A DNA stretch of 64,000 nucleotides from Mycolicibacterium aurum (GTDB taxonomy: Bacteria; Actinomycetota; Actinomycetes; Mycobacteriales; Mycobacteriaceae), in contig LT549889.1 of NCBI GenBank assembly GCA_900078775.1, forward strand, positions 5,828,001 through 5,892,000, in the 5' to 3' direction. Below are positions 51,961-63,321 of the stretch, piece by piece; position 1 is the stretch's first letter; the number at the start of each line of letters is the position of its first letter. Position numbers and translations under genes: made by a program. The notes under the pieces were generated by a model, which saw only the letters and a list, made by a program, of their open reading frames with translations, made no database searches and had not been told where the DNA came from.

Positions 51961-53508
51961 ATGTACCTGACACAGGCTTTGCATCGCGCGGTCGCGCAGA
52001 CCCCCGATTTGCCGGCCACGATCTTCGGTGAGCGCATCCGGACCTGGGCCCAGAGTGCGGACCGCGCCGCCCGGCTGGCTGCGGCGTTCCGCGGTCTGGG
52101 GGTCGTGGCCGACGACCGGGTCGCGCTACTGGCGCAGAACGGCGATGCCTATCACGACTTCCTCTTCGCGGTGCCCTGGGCGGACGCGGTCGCGGTGCCG
52201 GTGAACACCCGCTGGAGCGTCCACGAGATCGCGTTCTCCCTCGAGGACGCCGGTGCCGTGGTGCTGGTGGTCGATGACGCCTTCCTCGACATGGTGGACG
52301 AGTTGCGGGTGCTGGCGCCGACGGTGCGGGCCTACGTGCACACCGGCGAGCGGGCCCGGCCCGATGGTGTGTACGGCTTCGAGGAACTCATCGACGCCCA
52401 CGACCCGATTCCGGACGCGCGCCGTGGTGGGGACGCGTTGGCCGCCATCTACTACACCGGCGGGACGACGGGTACGCCCAAAGGGGTCATGCTCAGCCAT
52501 GCCAATTTGATGGCGGCGGCGTTGGGGGCGCTGGCGACCGGGCAGTTCCTCGCGCCGCGTGGCCGACTGTTGCACAGTGCGCCGATGTTCCATCTGGCCG
52601 ACGGGTCCGGGTGGTTGGCCCGCAATGTGGTCGGCGGCAGCCATGTCATCCTGCCGGGCTTCACCCCGGAATCGGTCGCGGAGGCGATCGAGCGTCACCA
52701 GATCACCGATATGTTCCTGGCTCCCACGATGATTCAGATGTTCGTCGATTCGCCGGCGGCGGCACGCCATGATCTGTCCAGCCTCAAGCATCTGATCTAC
52801 GGCGCTTCGCCGATCTCGCAGGCCGTGCTGGAGCGGGCGATGCGGCTGCTACCGCAGGCGAAGCTGCTCCAGGCCTACGGCATGACGGAGTTGGCCCCGA
52901 CCACGACGGTACTGACCGCCGAGGAACACCTGGATCCGGCGCTGCTGAGATCAGCGGGGCGGGCGGTGCCGATCGCCGAGGTGAAGATCGTCGACGAGGA
53001 CGACAACGAGGTGCCGCGCGGCACGGTCGGGGAGGTCGCAGCGCGTGGCCCGCACGTGATGCTCGGCTACTGGAACCGGCCCGAGGAGACCGCGCAGGCG
53101 CTGCGCGGCGGTTGGATGCACACCGGCGACGGCGGCTACCTGGACGACAACGGGTATCTGTTCATCGTCGACCGGATCAAGGACATGATCGTCACCGGCG
53201 GGGAGAACGTGTACTCCGCAGAGGTCGAGAACGCGCTGGCACAGCATCCGAGCGTGGCCACCTGCGCGGTGATCGGGGTGCCCGACGCCGACTGGGGTGA
53301 GCGGGTCCATGCCGTTGTCGTACTGCACGACGGTGCGACGACGACCGCCGCGGAACTGCGGGAGCACTGCGGGGCGCTGATCGCGCGGTACAAGGCCCCG
53401 CGCACCGTCGATTTCGTCGACGCGCTGCCGCTGACCGCGGCGGCGAAGGTGTCGAAAGTCGACCTGCGCAAGCGCTACTGGGACGGCGAATCCCGCTCCG
53501 TCAACTGA
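51961..53508 (+). CDS. AMP-forming long-chain acyl-CoA ligase
   Basis: 515 residues from ATG 51961. P-loop YYTGGTTGTPKG, AYGMTELAPT, HTGDGGYLDDNGYLFIVDR, and the C-terminal Lys region LPLTAAAKVSKVDLRKRYW. FadD-type. A TA-rich promoter lies in the 167-bp gap to the divergent gene. A bidirectional terminator follows at 53525. Confidence 0.92.
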   Translation: MYLTQALHRAVAQTPDLPATIFGERIRTWAQSADRAARLAAAFRGLGVVADDRVALLAQNGDAYHDFLFAVPWADAVAVPVNTRWSVHEIAFSLEDAGAVVLVVDDAFLDMVDELRVLAPTVRAYVHTGERARPDGVYGFEELIDAHDPIPDARRGGDALAAIYYTGGTTGTPKGVMLSHANLMAAALGALATGQFLAPRGRLLHSAPMFHLADGSGWLARNVVGGSHVILPGFTPESVAEAIERHQITDMFLAPTMIQMFVDSPAAARHDLSSLKHLIYGASPISQAVLERAMRLLPQAKLLQAYGMTELAPTTTVLTAEEHLDPALLRSAGRAVPIAEVKIVDEDDNEVPRGTVGEVAARGPHVMLGYWNRPEETAQALRGGWMHTGDGGYLDDNGYLFIVDRIKDMIVTGGENVYSAEVENALAQHPSVATCAVIGVPDADWGERVHAVVVLHDGATTTAAELREHCGALIARYKAPRTVDFVDALPLTAAAKVSKVDLRKRYWDGESRSVN

Positions 53509-53524
53509 GCTCCGTGAGCAACGC

Positions 53525-53554
53525 AAAAGCCCCCGGCAGGTGCCGGGGGCTTTT
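53525..53554. terminator. Bidirectional terminator between acyl-CoA ligase and fadB
   Basis: AAAAGCCCCCGGCA (53525-53538) pairs perfectly with TGCCGGGGGCTTTT (53541-53554), flanked by A-run and T-run, so it ends both the plus-strand ligase and the minus-strand fadB. Confidence 0.95.
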
Positions 53555-53566
53555 GACGTTGTGCCG

Positions 53567-55714
53567 CTAGCTTTCCAGCGAGGCGGGCGGGGTGAAGCGG
53601 TCGCCGTAGCGGGCGGCCAGCTCCTTGGCCCGGGCCACGAACGCGGCCTTACCGACACCGTGCGGTCCCTCGTAGCCGACGATGTACTGCGCGGAACCAC
53701 CGGTCCAGGCCGGGTACCCGATGCCCAGGATCGACCCGACGTTCGCGTCGGCACTGGTCTTCAGCACACCCTCGTCGAAGCACTTCTGGGTCTCCAGCGC
53801 CTCGGAGAACAGCAGGCGGTCGATGGCGTCCTGCAGCGGGACCGTGGTGGACCCGGAGTTGAAGGTCTCGCGCAGACCCGGCCACAACCCGGCCCGCTTG
53901 CCGTCGACATACTCGTAGAAGCCCGCACCCTTCAGGCGCGACGGGCGGCCGATCTCGATCATCTTCTCGACCACGAGTTCACCCGGGTGCTCGACGTAGG
54001 TCGTGCCCTCGGCCACGGCCGCCGCCTTGGAGGCGATCGAGATCTTCTGCAGCAGTTCCAGGTTGAGCTCGTCGAGCAGCTGCAGCGGCGGCGCGGGGTA
54101 GCCGGCCTGGCCGCCGGCCTGCTCGATGGTGGTGGGTTCGATGCCCTCGCCCAGCAGCGCCATGGCCTCGTTGACGAAGGTCCGGATCACCCGAGAGGTG
54201 AAGAAGCCGCGGCTGTCGTTGACCACGATCGGGGTCTTCTTGATGGACTGGGTGTAGTCGAACACCCGGGCCAGCGCCTCGTCGGAGGTCTTCTCGCCCT
54301 TGATGATCTCCACCAGCGGCATCTTGTCCACGGGGGAGAAGAAGTGGATACCGATGAAGTCCTCCTGGCGCTTCACGCCGGCCGCCAGGCCGGTGATCGG
54401 CAGGGTGGAGGTGTTGGAGCCGAGGATGGCGTTGGGTTCGACGATGTCCTCGATCTCGCCGAACACCTTGTGCTTGAGGGTTTCGTCTTCGAAGACGGCC
54501 TCGATCACGAAGTCGACGCCCTTGAGGTCGGCCGGGTCGGCGGTCGGGGTGATCTTGGCGAGCAGCGCGTCGGACTTCTCCTGAGTGGTGGTACCACGCT
54601 GCAGCGCCTTGGCCTCGATCTTCTCCGAGTAGGCCTTACCCTTCTGCGCGGCCTCGATGGTGACGTCCTTGAGGACGACGTCGTAGCCGGCCTTGGCCGA
54701 TACGTAGGCGATTCCGGCGCCCATCATGCCCGCGCCGAGCACGCCGATCTTGGTGATCGGGGTCGAGCCGATACCGTCCGGGCGTGAGGCGCCGCCGCTG
54801 ATGGACTGCTGGTCGAGGAAGAACGCCTGGATCATGTTCTTGGCGGTCTGCCCGGTCACCAGCTGCACGAAGTAGCGGCTCTCGATGCGCGAGGCGGTGT
54901 CGAAGTCCACCTGCGCACCCTCGACCACGGCGTCCAGGATGGCCCGCGGCGCGGGCACCGGCGCACCCTTGAGCTGCTTCTTCAACGTCGCCGGGAAGGA
55001 CGGCAGGATGGCTGCCAGGCCGGGCGAGGAGGGGGTGCCGCCGGGCATCTTGTAGCCCTTGGCATCCCACGGCTGCACGCCGCCCTCGGGGTTCTCCTTG
55101 ATCCACTTCTTCGCGGCCGGGATGAGCTCGTCGACTGAGCCGACGAGCTCGTCGACCAGACCGATGTCGAGAGCCTTGGCCGGGCTGAACCGTGCTCCGG
55201 TGGAAAGGATCTCGGTGAAGGCCTTCTGCACACCGAACATCCGCACGGTGCGGGCCACGCCGCCGCCGCCGGGCAGCAGGCCCAGGGTGACCTCGGGCAG
55301 GCCGATCACCACACCGCGCACATCGGCGGCGATGCGGTGGTGGGTGGCCAGCGCGATCTCCAGGCCGCCACCGAGTGCGGCGCCGTTGATGGCCGCGACC
55401 ACCGGGATACCGAGGGTCTCCAGCCGGCGCAGGTCGGCCTTGGTGGACTCGGCGAGCTCGAACGCCTCGGCTGCGTCTTCCGGGCCGAGCTTGATCAGGC
55501 CTTTGAGGTCACCGCCGGCGAAGAAGGTCTTCTTCGCGCTGGCCAGCACCACGCCGGTGACCGATTCCTTCTCGGCCTCCAGACGATTCACCGCGTTGTG
55601 CATCGACTCGCGGTAATGGTCGTTCATCACATTGGCCGAGCCGGTCGGGTCGTCCAGTGTCAGGGTGACGATGCCGTCGGCATCCTGGTCCCAGTGAATC
55701 GTGTTCTCTGGCAT
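53567..55714 (-). CDS. fadB: Trifunctional-type 3-hydroxyacyl-CoA dehydrogenase/enoyl-CoA hydratase FadB
   Basis: 715 residues, the size of Rv0860. N-terminal crotonase part (AINGAALGGGLEIALATHHR, PEVTLGLLPGGGG) and NAD-binding dehydrogenase part (IGVLGAGMMGAGIAYVSAKA; then a helical domain with DSRGFFTSRVIRTFVNEAMA). It performs hydration and 3-hydroxyacyl-CoA oxidation. It forms a complex with the thiolase FadA, whose gene lies directly upstream. The two are transcribed together. Confidence 0.96.
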   Translation of the reverse strand: MPENTIHWDQDADGIVTLTLDDPTGSANVMNDHYRESMHNAVNRLEAEKESVTGVVLASAKKTFFAGGDLKGLIKLGPEDAAEAFELAESTKADLRRLETLGIPVVAAINGAALGGGLEIALATHHRIAADVRGVVIGLPEVTLGLLPGGGGVARTVRMFGVQKAFTEILSTGARFSPAKALDIGLVDELVGSVDELIPAAKKWIKENPEGGVQPWDAKGYKMPGGTPSSPGLAAILPSFPATLKKQLKGAPVPAPRAILDAVVEGAQVDFDTASRIESRYFVQLVTGQTAKNMIQAFFLDQQSISGGASRPDGIGSTPITKIGVLGAGMMGAGIAYVSAKAGYDVVLKDVTIEAAQKGKAYSEKIEAKALQRGTTTQEKSDALLAKITPTADPADLKGVDFVIEAVFEDETLKHKVFGEIEDIVEPNAILGSNTSTLPITGLAAGVKRQEDFIGIHFFSPVDKMPLVEIIKGEKTSDEALARVFDYTQSIKKTPIVVNDSRGFFTSRVIRTFVNEAMALLGEGIEPTTIEQAGGQAGYPAPPLQLLDELNLELLQKISIASKAAAVAEGTTYVEHPGELVVEKMIEIGRPSRLKGAGFYEYVDGKRAGLWPGLRETFNSGSTTVPLQDAIDRLLFSEALETQKCFDEGVLKTSADANVGSILGIGYPAWTGGSAQYIVGYEGPHGVGKAAFVARAKELAARYGDRFTPPASLES

Positions 55715-55718
55715 GTAC

Positions 55719-56922
<1,204 letters not shown>

Positions 56923-56930
<8 letters not shown>

Positions 56931-58851
56931 GTGTGCTTCCTCGGGTGATGGTGTAGTCCGCCAGGTTCGGTTGGGACGTGCGGGCGAAGTAGTCGGGAAC
57001 CGCCCACGGGGAGTTGGTGACGACGCGGCCCTTGCTGTTGCGGTAGTAGTTCTGCACGCCGTCCATGGCGTACACCATCGCGTTGTTGGTGTCGTCGAGC
57101 TCCTCGTTGTAGTCCTCGAACGGTTCGGGCCGGCATTCGACGGCCTGCACATCGTCGCGGACCATCTGCGTGAGCATGTCCACGACATAGCGGACCTGTG
57201 CCTCGGCGATGGTCAGCCAACTCCCGCCGGGGGGATTGGTGTTCGGACCGTAGAGCAAGAACAGGTTGGGGAATCCCGGGGCGGTGATACCGAGGTATGC
57301 CCGGGCATTGTCGTCGCTCCAGGACTCCCGGAGTTCGACGCCGTCGCGCCCGCGCAGCTCCATCGGATACAGGTAGCGCTGCTGCTGGAATCCGGTGCAC
57401 AGGATCAGCATGTCGATCTCATGGCTGTCACCGGAGGCGGTCACCAGGGCGCGCTCGGTCAGGTGATCGATGCCCTCGGCGACCAGTTCCACGTTGGGCC
57501 GGCGAAGGGTGGCGTACCAGCCGTTGTCCATCAGCAGACGCTTACCGAACGGGGGATAGCTGGGCGTGCACTTCTCGATGAGATCCTCACGGCCCTCGAG
57601 TTCCTGGCTCAGGTAGGCGATGAAGCTCCGCCGGAAGGCATCGTTGAGCGAGCTGATCTGCTTGCCCTTCTCGGCCGCCTTCGGGTCCACTCTCAGTGCG
57701 GGGTAGTTGCGCTCGGTGTAGATCCAGTAGAGCCGGAACCGGAACCACGCCCGGTAGTAGGGCACATGGCGGAACAGCCAGTGCCGGCTGGCCGGCTGCT
57801 TGCGGAAGTACTGCTCGTTCGGCGTGATCCAGTGCGGTTCGGGCTGGACGACGACCATGTGCTCGACATCTTCGGCGATCTTGCAGACCACCTGCATCGC
57901 GCTGGCCCCGGCTCCGACCACCGCGACCTTCTTCCCGTGGTAATCGTCCTCGGGGGTCCAGCGCGCCGAATGCACCACCTCGCCGGCGAAGTCCGAAAGT
58001 CCCGCGAACTGCGGGATATTCGGGGTGTTGTGCAGTCCGGCCGCGGTGATCAGCGCAGTGGCACGGACGGTCTCGGACCCGTTGCCGGAGTTGATCTTCA
58101 CCACCCATTCGCTGCCGTCGGCATCCCATTCGGCGCCGTCGACGCTGACTCCGGTCTCGATGTGCGGCGCCAGATCGAAGTGGGCGATGACATCGTCGAT
58201 GTACTGCCGGATCTCGTCGGGCTGGGCGAAGTTCTGGCTCCACTCGCGGTGGAAGAACGAGTAGGAGTAGAGATCATTGGGCACGTCTACCCGGGCGCCC
58301 GGGTAGTTCGCCTCGTACCAGGTGCCGCCGACACGGTCGTTGCGTTCCAGCACCCGGAACGGGATGCCGGCCTGTTTGAGGTGTACCGCCGCCGCCAGGC
58401 CGGAGAAGCCGGCGCCGACCACGATCACGGAGAAGCCGGTGTCGGTGGCGCGATCGGCGACATCGGGGGCGACGAACGGTGCGAACCCGAGTTGCTCGGC
58501 GGCCAGCGGGATGTACTTCTCGCCAACCGGTTCACCCATCACCGCGGACATCAGCGCCACCAGCTCCGCGCCGTCGGGCGCCGGGTGTGCGACCGGGGCG
58601 CCCGCAGTCCAGTCCATGATCGCGGTGAACGCCGCCGACCGGATCTCCTCGACGCGTTCGGCGGGCAGCCCGCCGTCGTCGTGGCTCTCGAACCCCATGG
58701 TGGGGGCGATCAGGTACGGCTCGGCCAACCACCGGGCATCGCCGGTCAGCTGGTAGAGCACGCCGATCAGGCAGGGCACATTGGCTTCCGCCAGGGCGTC
58801 CCGCAGTTCCTCGGCATCGAGGGTGGCGCCGGGTTCGAGGAGTTGACTCAT
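56923..58851 (-). CDS. Baeyer-Villiger-type flavin monooxygenase
   Basis: 642 residues from ATG 58851, overlapping the upstream stop (ATGA). An extra N-terminal segment (1-140) precedes the FAD site VVGAGFSGLAAAVHLKQAG. The BVMO fingerprint FAGEVVHSARWTP (FxGxxxHSxxW) and the NADPH motif VAVVGAGASAMQ follow. It inserts oxygen next to ketones in cyclic or aliphatic compounds. Co-transcription with fadA/fadB implies a beta-oxidisable substrate with a keto group (inference). Confidence 0.88.
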
Positions 58852-59186
58852 GAAATCTCCTTAGCGAGGGCGGCAACGGTTCTGACCGCGTCGAGACGTT
58901 CGCCCGCGTCGGTTGCCATGGGGGTGATGTTGACCAGGGGCACGCCCGCCTCATGCGGTGCGGTGAGCCTCCGGTGGATGTGGTCGGTATTCCCGATGAG
59001 GGCGGTGGCGTGCACCAGTTCAACGGAGCCGGTGCGGGCCGAGGGATAGCCGAGTTTTGTTGGCGCGTCGAGAGAATACGCGTCTCCGAGGTTGACCGAC
59101 GAAAGGCCCACTTGCTCCCAGGCGGCGATCTCGTCGCCGACGACCGGCATGGGTCTTCCGAAGTCCAGGACAGTGCCGATTTGCAT
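58848..59186 (-). CDS. Internally deleted luciferase-like (LLM) flavin oxidoreductase
   Basis: 112 residues. Residues 1-55 match the N-terminus of F420-dependent LLM enzymes (MQIGTVLDFGRPMPVVGDEI). Residues 60-112 match their C-terminus (IGNTDHIHRRLTAPHEAGVP, ITPMATDAGERL). The roughly 230 residues between, which hold the TIM barrel, are absent, but the frame stays open and its stop overlaps the next gene as ATGA. Catalysis seems impossible. It is either a remnant or a small partner protein. Confidence 0.7.
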   Translation of the reverse strand: MQIGTVLDFGRPMPVVGDEIAAWEQVGLSSVNLGDAYSLDAPTKLGYPSARTGSVELVHATALIGNTDHIHRRLTAPHEAGVPLVNITPMATDAGERLDAVRTVAALAKEIS

Positions 59187-59246
59187 GTGCCGATCCCTTT
59201 CCGGACAGGCGGGGCGACCGAGTGGCCGCCGATCATCAATCCAATG

Positions 59247-59261
59247 TGAAGCGTAACTTCA
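59247..59261. promoter_or_regulatory. Palindrome before the BVMO-fadAB operon
   Basis: TGAAG-CGTAA-CTTCA lies about 60 bases before the LLM-like gene start on the minus strand, within an AT-richer region. It may be an operator for this operon. No local regulator gene is next to it. Confidence 0.3.
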
Positions 59262-59363
59262 GCAAAACGGACAGTCAAACCCCAATTTTACTGGGCAATA
59301 GGTGGATTTAGTGAAGAGTCATTCTTTTAGGTGACGATCCGGGCGGCGGGGCCGGAAACGACA

Positions 59364-59395
59364 CCGGCGGGGCCCTCGTACGAGGGCCCCGCCGG
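59364..59395 (-). terminator. Strong terminator after the ferredoxin-reductase gene
   Basis: A 15-bp perfect stem, CCGGCGGGGCCCTCG (59364-59378) with CGAGGGCCCCGCCGG (59381-59395), loop TA, followed on the minus strand by TGTCGTTTCC. It lies just past the stop at 59419. Confidence 0.8.
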
Positions 59396-59418
59396 GCGTC
59401 CGCGACATCGGTGGGGGG

Positions 59419-60420
59419 TTAGATGTCGAGGACGAGCTTGTCGCTGCGACTCCGGGAGACGCAGATCATCATGCAGTCGTTGCGTTCACGTTCCTCGTGG
59501 GTGAGGACGTCATCGCGATGTTCGGGAATCCCGTCGAGAACCGGTGTTTCGCAGGTCCCGCACATGCCGGACTGGCACGAGGACATGACGTCGACACCGT
59601 GTGCCTCGATCGCCTCGAGCACACTCTGGTCCGCGGGCACGGTCAACGTCACACCGTGGCGGGCCAGTTCGACTTCGATCGGGGTGTTGACCCATTCGGT
59701 CTCGACAGTGCTGGAGCTGAAGCGTTCCAGCCGCAGCGCACCGACGGGCCAGGCCGTGCAGCGTTCTTCGACCGCGGTGAGCAGACCCTGCGGACCACAG
59801 CAGTACACCAAGGTGTCTGCTTGCGGGGTGCCGAGGATGTATCCCAGGTCCAGCAGCCCACGCTGATCCTGCGCCCAGAACTCGACCCGGTCTCCGTACG
59901 GGGCCAGTTCGTCGAGGAAGGCCATGGAATCGGTGCTGCGGCCGCCGTAGAACAACTTCCAGTTCGCGCCAGCCGCCTCGGCCTCGGCCAGCATCGCCCG
60001 GATCGGCGTGATGCCGATGCCGCCGGCGATGAACAGGTAGTTCGGCGACGAAGTGAGTTGGAAATGGTTGCGGGGTCCGCGAATCCGAATCTCGGCACCC
60101 TGCTCGAGGGTGTCGTGCACGTAGATCGATCCGCCGCGGGAGTGCTCGTCGGGTTCGCGGAGCACCGCAATGCGCCAGGTTTCCCGGTCGGCGGGGTCAC
60201 TGCACAGCGAGTACTGGCGTACCAGGCCGGAAGACATGATGAGGTCGATGTGTGAACCGGGCGTCCACTCCGGGAGCGGATGGCCTCCAACCTCTTTCAA
60301 TGTCAGGGCGGCGATCCCGTCGGCGATGATCTCCTTGCTTGCGATGACAACGTCGGCCTCGTACTCCCGCATCACCAGGCGTACGGTGCTCGGGCGTTCC
60401 AGGCAGTCAGCTTCTGGCAT
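59419..60420 (-). CDS. PDR/VanB-type oxidoreductase with 2Fe-2S domain
   Basis: 333 residues from ATG 60420; GTG 60432 is also possible and overlaps the P450 stop. FAD/NAD domains include RQYSLCSDPADR, AGGIGITPIRAMLAEA and YCCGPQGLL. A C-terminal plant-type ferredoxin motif CQSGMCGTCETPVLDG, with a last Cys in MMICVSRSRSD, binds 2Fe-2S. It passes electrons from NAD(P)H to an oxygenase, most likely the P450 encoded immediately upstream. Confidence 0.92.
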   Translation of the reverse strand: MPEADCLERPSTVRLVMREYEADVVIASKEIIADGIAALTLKEVGGHPLPEWTPGSHIDLIMSSGLVRQYSLCSDPADRETWRIAVLREPDEHSRGGSIYVHDTLEQGAEIRIRGPRNHFQLTSSPNYLFIAGGIGITPIRAMLAEAEAAGANWKLFYGGRSTDSMAFLDELAPYGDRVEFWAQDQRGLLDLGYILGTPQADTLVYCCGPQGLLTAVEERCTAWPVGALRLERFSSSTVETEWVNTPIEVELARHGVTLTVPADQSVLEAIEAHGVDVMSSCQSGMCGTCETPVLDGIPEHRDDVLTHEERERNDCMMICVSRSRSDKLVLDI

Positions 60421-60425
60421 CGGAT

Positions 60426-61649
60426 CTACCACGTAACAGGCAGCGACTTCAGCCCGAAGATCTTGGCATCGGTCTTCACCTGGATCTCCTCGGAGGGGGC
60501 CGCGACCTTGAGTGTCGGGATGCGGCTGAACAGCGTGCTGATCACCGACTGCAATTCCACGCGGGCGAGCGGGGCGCCGAGGCAGACGTGGATACCGTGC
60601 CCGAAGGCGACGTGGCCTTTGGCGTCCGTGCGCAGGATGTTCAGCGTGTCCGGATCCTCGAATTGTTTGGGGTCGCGATTGGCGGCGTCCATGGCCACCA
60701 TCACGATGTCGCCGGCCGGGATGGTCTGACCGGCGAGCTCAATGTCCTCGGTCAGGTAGCGCGGCAGATTTCCGATGATGTCGAGGAAGCGCAGCAGCTC
60801 TTCCACTGCAGCAGGCACCCGGGATGGGTCCTGGCGCAGCAGTTCGAGTTGATCGGGATGCTCCAGCAGCGCGTACACGCCCAGCGAGATCATGTTGCCG
60901 GTCGTCTCGTGCCCGGCCATCAGCAGGAACGCGGCCATGCCGGCCACCTCGGGGATTGTCAGGTCACCGCTGCGAACGTGGTTGAGCAGCAAGCTGATCA
61001 GATCGTCGCCGGGATCGTCCATCTTGGAGACGGTGAGTTCTCCGAGATACCCCATCACCGATGCGACCGTCTCGGCCGCCTCTTCCGGCGTGGTGTCGAG
61101 GCGCAGGAATTTCACTGTCTCTTCCTGGAACCAATCGTGCCGGTCGTAGGGGATACCCAACAATTCGCAGATCACCAGCGACGGCAACGGGAGCGCCAGG
61201 GCCTGGACCAGGTCGACCGGCCCGTCCTGCTCGAGCATCTGATCGATCAGCTTGTTCGTGATCCGCTCCACCGCGGGCCGCATTGCTTCCATCCGGCGCG
61301 GGGTGAATTCGCGGGAGAGCATCTTGCGCAGCCGGGTCTGGTCCGGCGGATCCATCGCGACGAAGAAGCCGGGCAGCGGCTCGCCGCCCTCGTCGCCCCG
61401 GGAAGGGTCGGGGATGTTCCGGACGCTGGAGCGCCGATCGCCGAGCACCGCCTTGACGTCGCTGTAGTCGGTGACCAGCCAGGCCGGGACGATGTTCTTG
61501 AACGAAACCTTGCGGATCGAACCGCCGTCGGCGTACTCGTCGGCCGGCGCGAAGGGGCACGTCCGCTTGAACGGAAAAACCGCCAGCTCTTCGGAGTTGG
61601 CTGTCGTCGCGTCAGTCTCGGTGGCCGACGTCTGTTCGCTGGTGGTCAC
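60426..61649 (-). CDS. Cytochrome P450
   Basis: 407 residues from GTG 61649 behind a perfect AGGAGG at 61656-61661. I-helix oxygen motif LLMAGHETTG, ExxR in VEELLRF, and heme-binding FGHGIHVCLG. It hydroxylates a hydrophobic substrate, with electrons from the reductase encoded directly downstream. Located between the BVMO-fadAB operon and the second mce operon, which suggests oxidation of an imported lipid (inference). CYP family not assigned. Confidence 0.93.
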   Translation of the reverse strand: MTTSEQTSATETDATTANSEELAVFPFKRTCPFAPADEYADGGSIRKVSFKNIVPAWLVTDYSDVKAVLGDRRSSVRNIPDPSRGDEGGEPLPGFFVAMDPPDQTRLRKMLSREFTPRRMEAMRPAVERITNKLIDQMLEQDGPVDLVQALALPLPSLVICELLGIPYDRHDWFQEETVKFLRLDTTPEEAAETVASVMGYLGELTVSKMDDPGDDLISLLLNHVRSGDLTIPEVAGMAAFLLMAGHETTGNMISLGVYALLEHPDQLELLRQDPSRVPAAVEELLRFLDIIGNLPRYLTEDIELAGQTIPAGDIVMVAMDAANRDPKQFEDPDTLNILRTDAKGHVAFGHGIHVCLGAPLARVELQSVISTLFSRIPTLKVAAPSEEIQVKTDAKIFGLKSLPVTW

Positions 61650-62493
61650 TTGAGGCCTCCTGGAAGTTGGGATCACACCGCTGAAAAATGAATGATCTCT
61701 GTCACAACAGTGATTGGCGATAGCATCACATAGAAGTCATTTGACCGTCAAGGCGCAGGTCCGCAGGCTTCCGTAGCGGCTCCATTGATGGTTTGCTGTA
61801 TAGCCAAATCATTTGTCTCACAGTGGCATATAACTCAGAGTGAAGTTGCTGTAGGGCGGGCGTTCAGCGTCACCCGGGAGCGCATCGATCCTGTGCTAGT
61901 TAATGCCAGTTCTGGAAGAAGCTGTCGGTGTGCGGGGTGGTGCAGGGATTGCCCGCCCCCTGGGGGTGATGTGTGGTCGCGTGACCCGCCGGGTGCCGCG
62001 GTCCATGTGGGCCGGAGTAGGCCATCGGGAGTGTTGGGCGCCTACCGGTGGGGCCGATGACACCGTGGGTCGGTATCCGGAGTCGGGCCGAGGGCCGGCA
62101 GGTGGCTGGACCGCGACGTCGGGTCGGGTAGTTAGCTCAGAATGATGATTTACTAACTTAGTCACCAATACAACTCCTTCAAGCCCCTCGGGTGTCCTCG
62201 GAATCCTCATCGCATCCCGGCATATTGCGAGGTCAGGCGGCATATCACGATGTGCTGTAGTGCCCGCACGGGTATTGACGGGGAGGTAAACAGTTAGGGC
62301 TGCTTGACTGCGAATTTTCCGGTATGCGATGCTATCAGCGATTACAGCTGTGATCGGGGACACTCCGGTCCTCACGGTGTGAGGGCACCACCGGACGCAA
62401 TGTGAAAGGCAATACGTTGACCGAGGTCGGACAGAATTGTTCTTCACACTCGGACCGTCGCCGGATCGTCGGTGGCGCAGGATCGAGGCCGGC
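61650..62493. promoter_or_regulatory. 844-bp non-coding region between P450 and second mce operon
   Basis: Open frames on both strands have unlikely composition, and I call none. AT-richer than its surroundings. It contains the palindrome ACTAACTTAGT (62153-62163) next to TAGTTAGCTCAG, and ATG-poor T/A blocks at about 61690-61730 and 61780-61850 that may hold the P450 promoter. The mce promoter is probably in 62150-62480. Confidence 0.45.
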
Positions 62494-63321
62494 GTGACCA
62501 TCGCTCACGTAACCGGCGGCGAGGGAACCCGCCGGCCCGGCGACCGCCTACGCGCGATCTCGTCCGCCAAGGCCTCCAAGCCGGTGCGCGCCCTCGGCGA
62601 CTTCTTCGCCATGGCGTTGGACACCCTTGTCGCGATTCCCCGCCGGCCGTTCGCCTGGCGCGAGTTCCTGGAGCAGTGCTGGTTCGTCGCGCGGGTGTCG
62701 CTGGTGCCGACGTTGATGCTGGCGATCCCATTCACCGTGCTGCTGATCTTCACCTTCAACATCCTGTTGCTTGAGTTCGGCGCGGCCGACTTCGCCGGCA
62801 CCGGGGCCGCCTACGGCACCGTCACACAGATCGGTCCCGTGGTGACCGTGCTGGTCGTCGCGGGAGCCGGCGCCACGGCCATGTGCGCAGACCTCGGCGC
62901 CCGCACCATCCGCGACGAGCTCGACGCGTTGCGGGTGATGGGTGTCGACCCGATCCAGTCGTTGGTCGTGCCCCGAGTCCTGGCCGCAACCGTCGTGGCC
63001 ACGCTGCTGTCCTCGGTGGTGATCCTGGTGGGACTCGTTGGCGGCTTTGCCTTCTCGGTCTTCGTCCAGCATGTGACGCCCGGCGCGTTCATCGGCGGCC
63101 TGACCGTCATCACCAGCGCCGCCGACGTCATCATCTCGCTCATCAAGGCGGCGCTGTTCGGGCTTTCCGCCGGGCTGATCGCCTGCTACAAGGGCATTTC
63201 GGTGGGTGGCGGGCCCGCCGGCGTCGGGAACGCGGTCAACGAAACGGTCGTCTTCACCTTCGTCGCGCTGTTTGCGATCAACATCATCGCCTCCGCCGTC
63301 GGCATCAAGGCGACCCTGTGA
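62494..63321 (+). CDS. yrbEA: YrbEA permease of a second mce operon
   Basis: 275 residues from GTG 62494. The frame is open back to 62437. MlaE family signature GATAMCADLGARTIRDELDALRVMGVDPIQSLVVPR and multiple membrane helices. By eye it is closer to YrbE3A/YrbE4A-type sequences than the 7830 gene is. The stop overlaps the next GTG as GTGA. Confidence 0.93.
   Translation: MTIAHVTGGEGTRRPGDRLRAISSAKASKPVRALGDFFAMALDTLVAIPRRPFAWREFLEQCWFVARVSLVPTLMLAIPFTVLLIFTFNILLLEFGAADFAGTGAAYGTVTQIGPVVTVLVVAGAGATAMCADLGARTIRDELDALRVMGVDPIQSLVVPRVLAATVVATLLSSVVILVGLVGGFAFSVFVQHVTPGAFIGGLTVITSAADVIISLIKAALFGLSAGLIACYKGISVGGGPAGVGNAVNETVVFTFVALFAINIIASAVGIKATL

Noticed and set aside
61896..62501. 201-codon minus-strand frame before the second mce operon
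   Set aside because: No recognisable domain, unusual composition, and it would overlap the mce start region.
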